A stretch of 64,000 nt of DNA from Bacillota bacterium (GTDB lineage: Bacteria > Bacillota > Clostridia > Lachnospirales > Lachnospiraceae). The DNA is taken from the NCBI GenBank assembly GCA_023391695.1, contig JAEWAK010000060.1, forward strand, positions 62,001 through 126,000, read 5' to 3'. The notes beneath the pieces were generated by a model. That model searched no databases. It was given only the letters and a program-made list of their open reading frames with translations, and was not told the origin of the DNA. The position numbers and the translations under genes were made by a program. The first letter of the stretch is position 1; each line of letters begins with the position of its first letter. Positions 27,232-36,136 of the stretch are shown one piece after another.

Positions 27232-27837
27232 TATTTATACCTTCCCTTCTTTTAATAATTGAAACTTATCGGTAAACTAGTTACACAAAAATTAGATTAA
27301 CCTCAAGTAGCGCAGCGAACCGAAAAATTCGCCTTGACCAGAGGCTTTTTCAGTAAAGCTGCATATTCCAGCCCAAAACACACATCTTTACCTTTTCTGT
27401 CCAAGTATAAAGCGTTAACCCCCAATTACAGTATGCCTGAACATAGCTGTCTGCTTTAAGACCTCCTTTCTTATCGTTTTATTATCCGGATATTTAGGCT
27501 GGTATATAGAGATATGAAATTGGGTTCAAGTATTGGAATTGCGCAGTACACGGAGTTTATTGAGGGGCTGAGCCTGAGAAATACATGAATTTATATAAAA
27601 CCGTAATGAAATAAGGTTTTGGGTTTTATTAAGAAAACAGTAAATAAATGGAAACTGGTATTATTATAACATAGGTCTTTTGATAATACCAGATAAATTT
27701 ATGTCATCAGAATTATTAATTATTCATTATAATTTACAAAACTTTGTTTTGTACCGGAAGTTTTCTATTTTTCAATTTTTTTACTATTACTTACAAACAG
27801 ATTGAAAATGTGGTATAATATCGTTAAATATTATACA

Positions 27838-27912
27838 CGCGCCGAACAAAGTGAGTGCGCATTAACGGTACGAAGTACCGCATACCATGGGAGCTTGCGG
27901 ACATGGTATAAT
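27838..27912 (+). other. Three tandem hairpins
   Basis: GCGC...GCGC, then CGGTACGAAGTACCG, then ATACCATG ... CATGGTAT. GC-rich palindromes in AT-rich surroundings, shortly after a TATAAT box. Possible structured leader RNA or a degenerate repeat insertion. Confidence 0.5.
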
Positions 27913-27947
27913 ATATTAAGAATACTGCACAGAAAGGAGAGAGGCTT

Positions 27948-27980
27948 GTGAAAATTCCAATATATTTCTTTATTTTTTAA
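27948..27980 (+). CDS. Possible 10-codon leader ORF
   Basis: GTG start with AAAGGAGAG upstream; encodes MKIPIYFFIF. It has a far better ribosome site than the DUF4177 gene 44 bp downstream, so it could be a leader peptide. Confidence 0.25.
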   Translation: MKIPIYFFIF

Positions 27981-28024
27981 AAGTTATTAAGTAAAAACCG
28001 ATAAAAGAATAGGACTGTAAAAAT

Positions 28025-28222
28025 ATGGAAAAATTTGAATACAAAACACTGTTTACGGATGCCAAAGGAGTATTAGGGGGTAAAGTTGACCAAAATACAT
28101 TCCAAAATGAATTGAATGAATTAGGTTCACAGGGCTGGGAGCTGGTAAGCACAGTTGCTGCAGCTCAAAGTTATGGTGTCACAAGATGGATCATTTCAAC
28201 ATTTAAACGCAGGATACAGTAA
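28025..28222 (+). CDS. DUF4177 family small protein
   Basis: Protein of 65 residues. The pattern KFEYKTLF ... ELNELGSQGWELVSTVA ... ISTFKRR is characteristic of DUF4177, whose members form a small beta-alpha-beta fold of unknown role. The ATG has only a weak ribosome binding site, so it may depend on the upstream mini-ORF or RNA structure. It ends before a strong terminator, so it is monocistronic. Confidence 0.75.
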   Translation: MEKFEYKTLFTDAKGVLGGKVDQNTFQNELNELGSQGWELVSTVAAAQSYGVTRWIISTFKRRIQ

Positions 28223-28294
28223 TAAACCTATCGTATGAGCATGCCGGAAGTTCGAAATTAAAATGATAATACAATTATTTACCAATTATTTACC

Positions 28295-28335
28295 AAATGG
28301 GGAGCCGAGAGTATTTATTCTCAGCTTCCCATTTC
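28295..28335 (+). terminator. Intrinsic terminator
   Basis: AAATGGGGAGCCGAGA pairs with TTCTCAGCTTCCCATTT, 70 bp after the DUF4177 stop. The rest of 28336-28537 holds a second hairpin pair (AGTACCTGTCGGGTACT, CGCCAAAGGCG at about 28366-28412) and the start region of the HAD operon. Confidence 0.75.
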
Positions 28336-28537
28336 TTATAATATTATGGCTGGTTTCATTGTCTATAAGTACCTGTCGGGTACTCCTAGAGGACTCAAAC
28401 GCCAAAGGCGCCGGAGGCTGGCAAGTATAGTTTCAAAATTGCAGAAAGAATATCTTAAATTGCAAAAATATAAGGTAATATAAAAGAAAAAGTGTGGTAA
28501 CATAATTATAACAAAACGACAGGGGGTGCCAAAAAGA

Positions 28538-29428
28538 ATGATTAGATGGATTGTTTTGGACATGGACGGCACACTTTTAAATGAAAGAGATCAGATTACA
28601 GAGCGGACAAGAAGCTGCCTGATCCGTTGTCAGGAAAGGGGAATCCGGATTATTTTGGCCAGCGGACGCAGCTACACGCGTCTGTTTCCTTATGCAGAGC
28701 GGCTGCAGATGAAAGAACATGGCGGTTATCTTATCGAAGTCAACGGTATGGCAGTGTACGGTCTGGAACAGGAAGAACGTCAGGTAATAAGACAGCTTCA
28801 GGAAGAAGATATACGGAAGCTCTTTCCTTACGGGCAGAGTATGGAGGTAGAAGTACAATGCTTTGAAGACCGGGCGGTTTACTACTGGATACCGGAATGG
28901 CAGGCTATAGAAAAAGAAAAAGAGCGGATTAAACGGGGGCTGCCTGTAGATTATCCGAATCTGGGCGGGGCATGGACCTGGATCACGGATACGACAGAGG
29001 GGTACCCGCTGCAGCTGCAGGTACAGTCGGTTGAAGAGGTGCCAAAGAAGCTGAATAAAATAAATTGTGTTGCGGATCCGGAGACAAATCAAAGAGTATA
29101 CGACAGCCTGAAGAAACAGTACGGTGAATATTATGAGATAGTAAGAACCTGTCCAAGACTGGTCGAGATTTCTCCAAAGGGCATTACAAAGGGACAGACT
29201 TTAAAGCGCCTTATGGAAAAATACGGTATTGACCGTGAAGAAGTACTGGTATTCGGAGACGGTGAGAATGATGTGGATATGTTTCATCAGGTAAAATACA
29301 GTATTGCAATGGAGAATGCGGAAGCTTTTATCAAAAAGCAGGCCTATGCGGTGACCAAAAGCAACCGGGAGGAAGGTGTGGCACTGGTTTTGGAAAAACT
29401 TTTGGAAAGGATGGGGGCAGATGAATGA
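28538..29428 (+). CDS. HAD-superfamily (Cof-type) phosphatase
   Basis: Protein of 296 residues. Start set at the ATG 11 nt after AGGGGG; the earlier GTG overlaps that site. HAD motif I DMDGTLLN is at the N-terminus, motif II in ILASGRSYTR, motif III Lys in KGITKGQTL and motif IV GDGENDVDMF. A type IIB cap domain lies between (about 85-185). Such enzymes dephosphorylate sugar phosphates or related metabolites in the cytoplasm. First gene of the long sugar-acid operon; its stop overlaps the regulator start by 8 bp. It may relieve build-up of phosphorylated intermediates (inference). Confidence 0.88.
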   Translation: MIRWIVLDMDGTLLNERDQITERTRSCLIRCQERGIRIILASGRSYTRLFPYAERLQMKEHGGYLIEVNGMAVYGLEQEERQVIRQLQEEDIRKLFPYGQSMEVEVQCFEDRAVYYWIPEWQAIEKEKERIKRGLPVDYPNLGGAWTWITDTTEGYPLQLQVQSVEEVPKKLNKINCVADPETNQRVYDSLKKQYGEYYEIVRTCPRLVEISPKGITKGQTLKRLMEKYGIDREEVLVFGDGENDVDMFHQVKYSIAMENAEAFIKKQAYAVTKSNREEGVALVLEKLLERMGADE

Positions 29429-31346
29429 AAAGATGAAGCCAAGACAGCATGAAATATTAAAATTTTTGGCAACTTCTTCTGTTCCGCTGGATGTTGCGTT
29501 TTTTCAGAATGAATTTGATAAGAGCGAGCGTACCATCCGTTATGATATCAATGAACTGAAACGGATTTGTGCCGAAAAAGAGGTGGAAATACGGTACCGG
29601 ACAAGATGGGGATTTTATATACCGGCAGAACAGAAAGCAAAATGTCCGGAGCTTCTGATTGCAGGACGGCCCGGGAAAGCGGCAGGATTTCTGATGAATG
29701 GGTCGGAAAAACGTATCATGGAACTTTTTTTTTATTTTTTTGTAAACAAAAAGGATATTCCGGCTGAACAAATAGCCGGAAAATTTTATATTTCCAGATC
29801 AACTTTTATGAGGATCATTCCGGGGTTTAATCAGTATTTTGGAGGCCGGATCCGTCTGCTGGCCCATAAGACAGGGGGATATGAACTTAAAGGAGATGAA
29901 TTGATAATCCGCCATATTGTTACGGAATATCTGGCTTTGCTGTTTAAAGGCAGTTATACTCCGGAAGACTGGTATTTGCTGATGCCGGATACATTAAAAA
30001 AAGATATGAATCTTCAAAGACTGGTTACGATCAGCAACGAAATCAAAAAAGTTAACGCACAGTATAATGTGTGGATTTCCAATAGTGCTTTTTTAAACCT
30101 TTTATCCTATTGTATTGCGAGTGATATCCGGAATTACTTTTACAGCCCCGGGGATTTAGCCGATGAGGCACAGGGATATGCACAGACCCTTTTGAAAAGG
30201 CTTAATAAAAAAGTAAACGGCACAGAACTGAACTATCTTAATGCGGTCCTGATTGAAAACGAAATTGTTGTAAATATCCAGGAGACAGATGAAAGGAAAG
30301 TAAATTCCAGTCTGAAAAAGATTATGGAATATTTGAAAAAGGAAGAAAAGAAATTAAATTACGAGTTTGATATGACCGGTCTTTTCGAAGATTTGTACGG
30401 ACACCTAAAAAACCTGTTGTTTTTGTACATGGTTTCAAAAGATAAGACAGAGGAGAATTATATTGTCATTCAGGAAGTAAAAGAAAATTATTACGATTTT
30501 TACCGTATGGCTGCAGAGTGTTCCAAAATACTGGAACAGGATTATGAAATTGAATTTACGGATACTGAAATTTGTTATATTGCCGTTTATTTATATAAAA
30601 ACTGTAAAGAACAGGTAAATAAAAAGAAAAATGTTTTGCTGGTCTGCGGGACCGGAAAGGGCCTGTCACATCTTCTGTCAATCCGGCTGGAAAATGTATT
30701 TCCCATGTTAAAAATTGCGGGACAGGTATCCCCTTATCAACTGTCCAATATGAATTTCGGAAAAACAGTGGATTTTATTATATCAACCATACCGTTGAAG
30801 GTCACAGGAATACCGGTCCTTAAAATATCCCGGATCCTTTCAATGGAAGATATAAAGAGAATTCAGGAGTTTCTGGACTATGGAAAACTGGTGGATGAGA
30901 TTCCTCTGCAGGAGCGGGACAGGGCATCTTTTAATTCCAAGACAGACCCGTTTGAAATAGCAAAAACAATGAAACAGGAAGCGGCCTCGAATAATCTGTC
31001 TTATGCAGCCGGTGTCATCAGTAAGTTAATTTTGACGCTGTTAGAATACACGTCAAAGTTTCCGGAAGAATACAGAATGAGTCAGGATGTACTTCTTGGA
31101 TTGATTATTCATATGAGTATGGCTGTTCCGAGATGGTTTCAGGGGACAAGCCAGGATACTGTGGAAGAAATGGAAGAGGAATACATAAAAATAGAGGAGG
31201 ACCACAGGGTAATCTTTGAGATTATGGAAAAATTTTTTGCATTGGTAGAGAACTCCCTGCAGGTGAGTATAACCATAGAAGAGAGAATTGCATTTTTTCT
31301 GTACATTGTAAAGGAGGAGAGAGACGATGAATGTACTGACTATTAA
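29421..31346 (+). CDS. PRD-containing transcriptional regulator with EIIB-like domain
   Basis: Protein of 641 residues. Start at 29421 (ATGAATGA overlap with the HAD gene). N-terminal winged HTH (1-60: KSERTIRYDINELKR), a second HTH-like part (about 115-165: YISRSTFMRI), PTS regulation domains at about 190-285 and 300-395, then an EIIB-like domain (about 405-490) with CGTGKGLSH. A C-terminal PRD-like helical region (about 535-635: LIIHMSMAVPRW, ...EERIAFFLYI) follows. PRD proteins are switched by HPr- or EII-dependent phosphorylation. This points to PTS control of the operon although no classical PTS permease is present. Overlaps the amidohydrolase gene by 20 bp. Confidence 0.88.
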   Translation: MNEKMKPRQHEILKFLATSSVPLDVAFFQNEFDKSERTIRYDINELKRICAEKEVEIRYRTRWGFYIPAEQKAKCPELLIAGRPGKAAGFLMNGSEKRIMELFFYFFVNKKDIPAEQIAGKFYISRSTFMRIIPGFNQYFGGRIRLLAHKTGGYELKGDELIIRHIVTEYLALLFKGSYTPEDWYLLMPDTLKKDMNLQRLVTISNEIKKVNAQYNVWISNSAFLNLLSYCIASDIRNYFYSPGDLADEAQGYAQTLLKRLNKKVNGTELNYLNAVLIENEIVVNIQETDERKVNSSLKKIMEYLKKEEKKLNYEFDMTGLFEDLYGHLKNLLFLYMVSKDKTEENYIVIQEVKENYYDFYRMAAECSKILEQDYEIEFTDTEICYIAVYLYKNCKEQVNKKKNVLLVCGTGKGLSHLLSIRLENVFPMLKIAGQVSPYQLSNMNFGKTVDFIISTIPLKVTGIPVLKISRILSMEDIKRIQEFLDYGKLVDEIPLQERDRASFNSKTDPFEIAKTMKQEAASNNLSYAAGVISKLILTLLEYTSKFPEEYRMSQDVLLGLIIHMSMAVPRWFQGTSQDTVEEMEEEYIKIEEDHRVIFEIMEKFFALVENSLQVSITIEERIAFFLYIVKEERDDECTDY

Positions 31347-32460
31347 AAAAGGAAAGCTGGTTTCTCCGGTTAACGGGTATCACGGTGATTTAAAGGATAT
31401 CCTGGTCAAAGACGGAGTAATTGCGGCTATTGAAGATATAATCGAGCCTGCGGGAACCGTTATTGATGCGTCCGGATGCATAGTAACACCCGGTTTTATT
31501 GATATCCATACCCATTGTTATCCGGAAACGCTCTTAGGGCTGGAGCCGGATGAGCTGGGAATACATCGGGGGTCTACGGCGATCCTGGACGCAGGAAGCA
31601 GCGGTGCCTGCAACTATGAACATTTTTATAAGAATTATATTGAAAAGAGCAAGACAAAAGTTTATACCCTTTTAAATCTGTCCAAAGACGGCCTGATGCA
31701 AGGTCATGAACTGGATGATATGAAAAAGCTTGATATTCTCTGGCTGAAAGAGATTTTGTTTCAGTATCCGGACAATATTGTAGGATTAAAGGCCAGAGCC
31801 AGTGCCAGTGTAGTGGGCACAATGGGCCTAAAACCCATTGCGCTTGCCGCCGGGACGGCCAGGGAAACAGGAAAACCCTTAATGGTACATGTCGGAAACC
31901 ATCCGCCCAAACTGAAAGAGGTACTGAAGCTGCTTCAGAAAAATGATATCGTGACCCATGCCTTCCATGGAAAAGCGGGCGGTATTCTGACCGAATCAAA
32001 TCACATCCTTCCGGAAGCTAAGGAAGCCAGGGAAAGAGGAGTTTTATTCGATATAGGCCACGGATCGGCAAGTTTTAGCTTCCGCGTCTTTGAGCAGGCA
32101 TTAAAAGAAGGCTTTGACTGTGATCTGATATCTACGGATTTACATATTGAAAACTATAACGGGCCGGTTTACAACCTGGCTGCTGTTGTCAGCAAGACAA
32201 TTAACTGCGGGGAAGAATTGGAGAAAGCAGTAACAAAATGTACCAGTGCTCCGGCCAGACACTTTGGTCTTAAGGGAGTAGGGGAACTTGCCGTCGGCAT
32301 GACTGCCGACTTCAATGTGATGGAGTTCGCTTCCTGCAGGGAACATGTACTGGATAGTATTGGAGATTCTCTGGAACTGACTCGGAAACTGGTATTAAAG
32401 AAAACAATTTACAGCAGAGGTAATGAGAGTGAAATTTTTGAACACATTGTTAAAAGATAG
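31327..32460 (+). CDS. Amidohydrolase/deacetylase (EF_0837-type)
   Basis: Protein of 377 residues with GGAGGAG upstream, inside the end of the regulator gene. Metal motif DIHTHCY (about 59) near the start of the TIM barrel. Further ligands are a Lys in VGLKARASASV (about 155, likely carboxylated), His in MVHVGNHPP and THAFHGK, and a catalytic Asp in STDLHIEN. The family resembles dihydroorotase/N-acetylglucosamine-6-phosphate deacetylase. In this cassette it probably removes an acyl group or opens an amide of an amino-sugar acid before DgaE acts (inference). Confidence 0.85.
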   Translation: MNVLTIKKGKLVSPVNGYHGDLKDILVKDGVIAAIEDIIEPAGTVIDASGCIVTPGFIDIHTHCYPETLLGLEPDELGIHRGSTAILDAGSSGACNYEHFYKNYIEKSKTKVYTLLNLSKDGLMQGHELDDMKKLDILWLKEILFQYPDNIVGLKARASASVVGTMGLKPIALAAGTARETGKPLMVHVGNHPPKLKEVLKLLQKNDIVTHAFHGKAGGILTESNHILPEAKEARERGVLFDIGHGSASFSFRVFEQALKEGFDCDLISTDLHIENYNGPVYNLAAVVSKTINCGEELEKAVTKCTSAPARHFGLKGVGELAVGMTADFNVMEFASCREHVLDSIGDSLELTRKLVLKKTIYSRGNESEIFEHIVKR

Positions 32461-32797
32461 CAGGCTGGAACTGTCAGTCCGGGATGATATTATCCGGTCC
32501 TATCAGGAAGTAAAAGAGAAATGGAAGGTTTGCGGTATTCCTATGGATGAAGATGCGGAATTCATGTTCAGCAACCATATCCTGGCTCTGATTAAAAGAA
32601 TAAAGGCAGATTCATTTGTAGAAGACTTGGAGGAGGAAGATTTTAAGCAGGTATCGGAAGAAGCGTTTAAAACGGCAGAAAATCTTGTGGCAGATTTATT
32701 TAAAAAAGAACATCTTCCCCCCAATAAAACGGAAGTATTTCTTGTGGCAACTCACATAGAAATTGCTATACAGAAAAAAAGGAGGAAAAGATCATGA
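32423..32797 (+). CDS. Small PRD domain protein (EF_0829-type)
   Basis: Protein of 124 residues. Single helical PRD-like domain with conserved His in SNHILALIKR and in ATHIEIA. Overlaps the amidohydrolase by 38 bp and the SFCGS gene by 4 bp. A GTG two codons later is an alternative start. A stand-alone PRD has no DNA-binding part; it might be a phosphorylatable sensor or a component of the transport system. Part of a conserved cassette first noted in Enterococcus faecalis. Confidence 0.75.
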   Translation: MRVKFLNTLLKDSRLELSVRDDIIRSYQEVKEKWKVCGIPMDEDAEFMFSNHILALIKRIKADSFVEDLEEEDFKQVSEEAFKTAENLVADLFKKEHLPPNKTEVFLVATHIEIAIQKKRRKRS

Positions 32798-33159
32798 GTA
32801 AAGAAGTATTGGTAGTAATCGGGCACCGTATGGGAAAAGGCCAGGCGGTTGCCCGGGGCGTAGAAAAAGCGGGGGGAAAAGCAATTGTGATTCCGGGAAT
32901 GGCAGCGGATATGAAGCTGGGAGATGTGATGCATGAAAATAATGCGGACCTTGGAATCAGTTTCTGCGGAAGCGGCGGTGCCGGTGCATTGACTGCAAAG
33001 ACGAAATACGGCTATCCGGCCAGATCGGAACTGCGTTCCGTAGAGGCGGCCTGTACTGCCGTAGAAGAAGGCTGCAAGGTAGTTGGCCTGGGATTTCTGG
33101 ATGTGGAAGAATTGGGGGAAAAATTAGTAAAAACTTATCGCAGGGTTTATGGAGAGTAG
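32794..33159 (+). CDS. Glycine-rich SFCGS family protein
   Basis: Protein of 121 residues with AGGAGG upstream. The signature GISFCGSGGAGALTAKTKYG places Cys58 in a Gly-rich loop after a beta strand. The N-terminus VLVVIGHRMGKGQAVARGV suggests a Rossmann-like alpha/beta fold. Family function unknown. A single exposed Cys in a loop is reminiscent of PTS EIIB proteins, so a phosphocysteine carrier is a testable idea. Translationally coupled to its neighbours. Confidence 0.8.
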   Translation: MSKEVLVVIGHRMGKGQAVARGVEKAGGKAIVIPGMAADMKLGDVMHENNADLGISFCGSGGAGALTAKTKYGYPARSELRSVEAACTAVEEGCKVVGLGFLDVEELGEKLVKTYRRVYGE

Positions 33160-33160
33160 T

Positions 33161-33475
33161 ATGCAGGGGGATCTTTGGCAAAAGCAGTTATTGGAAGAAA
33201 TACATCATGAAGTTGTGATCACAATGAGCGGGGATTCTATGGAAGAGGTGACAGGCAAGATATTTCAGGCTATGCGCAAGCAGATATTCCTCAATATTAA
33301 GGGGCCAATTATCCAAATGGAAGCGGAGGAAGTCTATTTTCAGCAAGTGGATACAAAGCGCAGGACGGAGCATTTTATGTTCTTTTTCTGGCCCAGAGAG
33401 AAACTTACATTTACGGTTACTGCCAAAATCGTAGTAAAGGTAAAGTATCTAAATATTACAAAGGAGGATCTATAA
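33161..33475 (+). CDS. DUF4312 family protein
   Basis: Protein of 104 residues. The start is the ATG right after the SFCGS stop, with GGAG 6 nt upstream. Conserved-looking stretches are HHEVVITMSGDSMEEV, FWPREKLTFTVTA and VKVKYLNI. Mixed alpha/beta, soluble. Function unknown; always expected next to SFCGS, DUF4311 and DUF4310 in this cassette, so probably a subunit of the same complex. Its stop abuts the DUF4311 start. Confidence 0.78.
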   Translation: MQGDLWQKQLLEEIHHEVVITMSGDSMEEVTGKIFQAMRKQIFLNIKGPIIQMEAEEVYFQQVDTKRRTEHFMFFFWPREKLTFTVTAKIVVKVKYLNITKEDL

Positions 33476-34189
33476 ATGTTAGAGATTATTATTTGTTCAG
33501 TGGTTATCGGTGCTTTAGGCGGAGGCTGTATAGCTGCCGGCGCTGCGCGTATGTTTCATGCACCAAAGGTACAGGCTATGGGAGCTTTTCGAACGCTGGG
33601 TGAAATGAATGCCTGTAACGGAGACCCGATTGCCCATTTTTCTTTTGGTTTGGGTTTCTTCTTTTCCGCCGCGGCCTCGGCTGTTGCAGCCGGTGCGCTG
33701 ACGGGAGAGGTGCTGCACAGAATTGTCCCAAACTGGAGTGCGGCATCCCTGCTGGTAAAAAATAAAAATGTAGAAGAAACGGTCTGGAATCCGAGAAAGA
33801 TGATGATAGCCGGTTCGGTGATCGGTGCGGTTGTCGTTGTCTTTCTGAATACCATGGCTCAGTTAATCCCGGAAAAGCTGTCTCTCATTGCGCAAAATGT
33901 ACTGACTCCGGCCACCGGCTGGCTGATAAATCCGGTTATGCCTGCCATTTTCTGGCTGGCTGCCATTGATGCCGGCAAGGTAGTCGGATTATGGGCAACG
34001 GTATTAGGCGGCATATCCGCCCTGGTTTCCGGAAATGCGGTGCCCGGTATTGTTCTTGGGATTCTGATCGGAAAATCCGCAGAGGAAAGCGGGTATAAGA
34101 ATAAAATGGTTCAGATATTGATAGCAATCGTAATTGTCATGTTTATTGCAATTGCTTACTTCAGAGGATTTTTTGGAAAGTTCATATAG
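33476..34189 (+). CDS. DUF4311 family membrane protein
   Basis: Protein of 237 residues with AAAGGAGG upstream. About five to six membrane helices. Conserved motifs between helices include ARMFHAPKVQAMGAFRTLGE and NACNGDPIAHFSFGLGFF, with charged or polar residues (H, N, D) that could line a substrate path. A C-terminal Gly/Ala-rich helix pair resembles a permease half. Function unknown. With DUF4310 it probably forms the membrane channel of the cassette. Confidence 0.82.
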   Translation: MLEIIICSVVIGALGGGCIAAGAARMFHAPKVQAMGAFRTLGEMNACNGDPIAHFSFGLGFFFSAAASAVAAGALTGEVLHRIVPNWSAASLLVKNKNVEETVWNPRKMMIAGSVIGAVVVVFLNTMAQLIPEKLSLIAQNVLTPATGWLINPVMPAIFWLAAIDAGKVVGLWATVLGGISALVSGNAVPGIVLGILIGKSAEESGYKNKMVQILIAIVIVMFIAIAYFRGFFGKFI

Positions 34190-34201
34190 GAGGAGACATA
34201 G

Positions 34202-34849
34202 ATGGAGAAGAAAACATTTACAGAGAAATTTGATGCTTTTATGATGAAAGACAGTACCTTTATTCTGCTGGTTATGGGAGCGGCGGCAGCCATATTTTCA
34301 GGAACTTATCTATTTATTAAATTTGGCACCGGTGCTTTTAATGAAATCTCTATTGTTGCGATGTTGACCGAGGGAATGGGCAGTGGTGATTATGCGGCAG
34401 CTGCCGGCTTTGCCGCAGGGTTTTTGATTGCCCGGATCCTGGAAGGCCCGTTGGTAGGTCTGATGGATATCGGCGGAAGTTTGATGACCGGTGTAGGGAT
34501 CGGGATTCCGGCGGTCTTTTTATCCATGGGCTGGAAGTTCCCGTTTTCTAATTTCTTTGCAGCATTGCTGGTCGGAGCAATAATTGGAATTACCATAGGC
34601 GGAATTATCATAATTATCCGTAAAGCAGTACCGGATGGTATGGCCGTAGGCGGAACCAGCATTATGATGGGAGCCGGAAATGCCGTCGGACGTTACCTCG
34701 CCCCGCTTATTATAATCGCAGCGGCACAGTATAACGTATATGCGGGAATTGGCGCTTTAATCGGAGCAGCATTTTTTTACAAATGGGAAAAAGAGATGAC
34801 CGGAGGCGCAATTTTGGGCGCGATGATTCTGGGTGCGATTTTTCTATAA
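34202..34849 (+). CDS. DUF4310 family membrane protein
   Basis: Protein of 215 residues with AGGAGG upstream, 12 bp after DUF4311. About six membrane helices, very rich in Gly/Ala/Ile. A helix-breaking motif DIGGSLMTGVGIGIPAV and GGTSIMMGAGNAVGRYL hint at re-entrant loops as in transporters. Function unknown; probable partner of DUF4311 in an uncharacterised uptake system. Confidence 0.82.
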   Translation: MEKKTFTEKFDAFMMKDSTFILLVMGAAAAIFSGTYLFIKFGTGAFNEISIVAMLTEGMGSGDYAAAAGFAAGFLIARILEGPLVGLMDIGGSLMTGVGIGIPAVFLSMGWKFPFSNFFAALLVGAIIGITIGGIIIIIRKAVPDGMAVGGTSIMMGAGNAVGRYLAPLIIIAAAQYNVYAGIGALIGAAFFYKWEKEMTGGAILGAMILGAIFL

Positions 34850-35025
34850 AAAAATATGAAACTATAAACAAGATCGTGCATTGTTTGTGCCGAAAGGCAG
34901 GAACAACGTTGGAGGGCATGCCGCATCGGCATGTTTGAAAGTATGAAGAAAGGATGCCATTAACAGATTCTATTTATTTGTGGCAGTATCGCAAGCCTGC
35001 TTGCGATATGCAATAGGTATAAAAA
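34850..35025 (+). other. Hairpin-rich spacer inside the operon
   Basis: Separates the transport-type genes from dgaE/dgaF. It holds an 11-bp stem with one mismatch and a GAAA tetraloop (about 34881-34906), CATGCCG-cat-CGGCATG (34917-34933), and ATCGCAAGC-ct-GCTTGCGAT (34988-35007), ending 18 nt before the dgaE start. No T-runs. Possible mRNA processing or stability element that sets different protein levels. Confidence 0.6.
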
Positions 35026-36132
35026 ATGAGTGTATATCAGGATATAGGATTGAAAAGGGTAATTAATGCCTGCGGCCGTGTGACAATACTGGGTGTCTCT
35101 GCTTTGAGTGATGAAGTGGCACAGGCCGCGGTTGCCGGAGGACAGTCATATGTAGTGATTGAGGATTTGATTAACCGGGCCGGTGAGATTATTTCCGGAT
35201 ATACGGGAGGTGAAGACAGCTGCGTGACCTCCTGTGCTTCTGCCGGGATTTGTCTGGCAGTAGCCGGATTAATCTCAAAAGGCAGGAAATCCATTATGGA
35301 CCGCCTTCCGGATTCTTCCGGAATTCCGAATGAGATTATTCTCCAGAAAGGACACAGCATTGAGTTTGGAGCACCTCTGGCGACAATGATCAGACTTGGC
35401 GGAGGAGTACCGGTTGAAGCAGGTACCGTAAATGAAGTAGCGCCCGAAGATATTGAAGAAGCAATTAATGATAAAACGGTTGCCTTGTTATATGTTAAGA
35501 GTCATCACTCTGTTCAAAAGGGAATGGTCGATATTGAAACCATGAGAGATATTGCTCACTGCCATAATCTTCCGCTTATGATAGATGCGGCGGCGGAAGA
35601 AGATTTCCGGAAATATATTGCCATGGGAGCGGATTTGGTGGTGTACAGCGGAGCCAAAGCACTGGAAGCGACAACTTCCGGATTTGTAACCGGAAAAAAA
35701 GAGTACATTGAGTATGCGAAAAAGCAGTACCATGGAATCGGACGTCCGATGAAGATCGGTAAAGAAGGTATTATGGGGCTTTTGAAAGCACTGGAGCTCT
35801 ATGAGCATAAAGACCGGGAAAAAGAAGTAGAAAAGAATATCGCAAAAGTCAAGTATCTGTGTGAGGAAATTAATAAGATTCCGGGTCTTAAAGCAATACA
35901 GATTCAGGATGAAGCAGGACGTGCCATATGCCGTGCCAGAATTATGGTTGATACGGCGGTAAGTGACAAAAAAATGGAAGAAATCAATAAAGAGCTGCTT
36001 GCAGGAGAGCCTCTCATCCATTGCAGGGGAGAGTTTTTGAATCTGGGAAAACTGGATTTTGACCCAAGGCCGTTATGTGAAGGCGATAAAGAATTGATTG
36101 TAAGCAGATTAAAAGAAATCATGAAGGGATAA
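35026..36132 (+). CDS. DgaE-type PLP-dependent ammonia-lyase
   Basis: Protein of 368 residues, fold type I, related to SelA. PLP lysine K211 in VYSGAKALEATTSG; upstream phosphate-binding part CVTSCASAGICLA. In Salmonella, DgaE converts D-glucosaminate 6-phosphate to 2-keto-3-deoxygluconate 6-phosphate plus ammonia. 'Selenocysteine synthase' annotations of such proteins are usually wrong, and no selenium gene is nearby. The ribosome site is weak (ATAGGT), right after a hairpin. Followed 4 bp later by the aldolase gene. Confidence 0.85.
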   Translation: MSVYQDIGLKRVINACGRVTILGVSALSDEVAQAAVAGGQSYVVIEDLINRAGEIISGYTGGEDSCVTSCASAGICLAVAGLISKGRKSIMDRLPDSSGIPNEIILQKGHSIEFGAPLATMIRLGGGVPVEAGTVNEVAPEDIEEAINDKTVALLYVKSHHSVQKGMVDIETMRDIAHCHNLPLMIDAAAEEDFRKYIAMGADLVVYSGAKALEATTSGFVTGKKEYIEYAKKQYHGIGRPMKIGKEGIMGLLKALELYEHKDREKEVEKNIAKVKYLCEEINKIPGLKAIQIQDEAGRAICRARIMVDTAVSDKKMEEINKELLAGEPLIHCRGEFLNLGKLDFDPRPLCEGDKELIVSRLKEIMKG

Positions 36133-36136
36133 AGCA

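Larger units (their letters stand above)
27232..28024. other. Long intergenic region with hairpins and promoters
   Basis: Near the GH5 gene (27303-27345) a paired segment CTCAAG ... CTTGAC with GCGAA...TTCGC inside lies in its presumed leader. A plus-strand promoter (TTACAA, 17 bp, TATAAT at about 27813) is followed by three consecutive hairpins (27838-27912) and an RBS with a 10-codon ORF. The middle part, 27480-27790, is AT-rich and shows nothing. Confidence 0.5.

Noticed and set aside
35488..36021. 177-aa minus-strand frame
   Set aside because: Antisense shadow within dgaE-type gene.
35026..36132. SelA (selenocysteine synthase)
   Set aside because: Same fold, but context with KDPG aldolase and no selenium genes fits DgaE.
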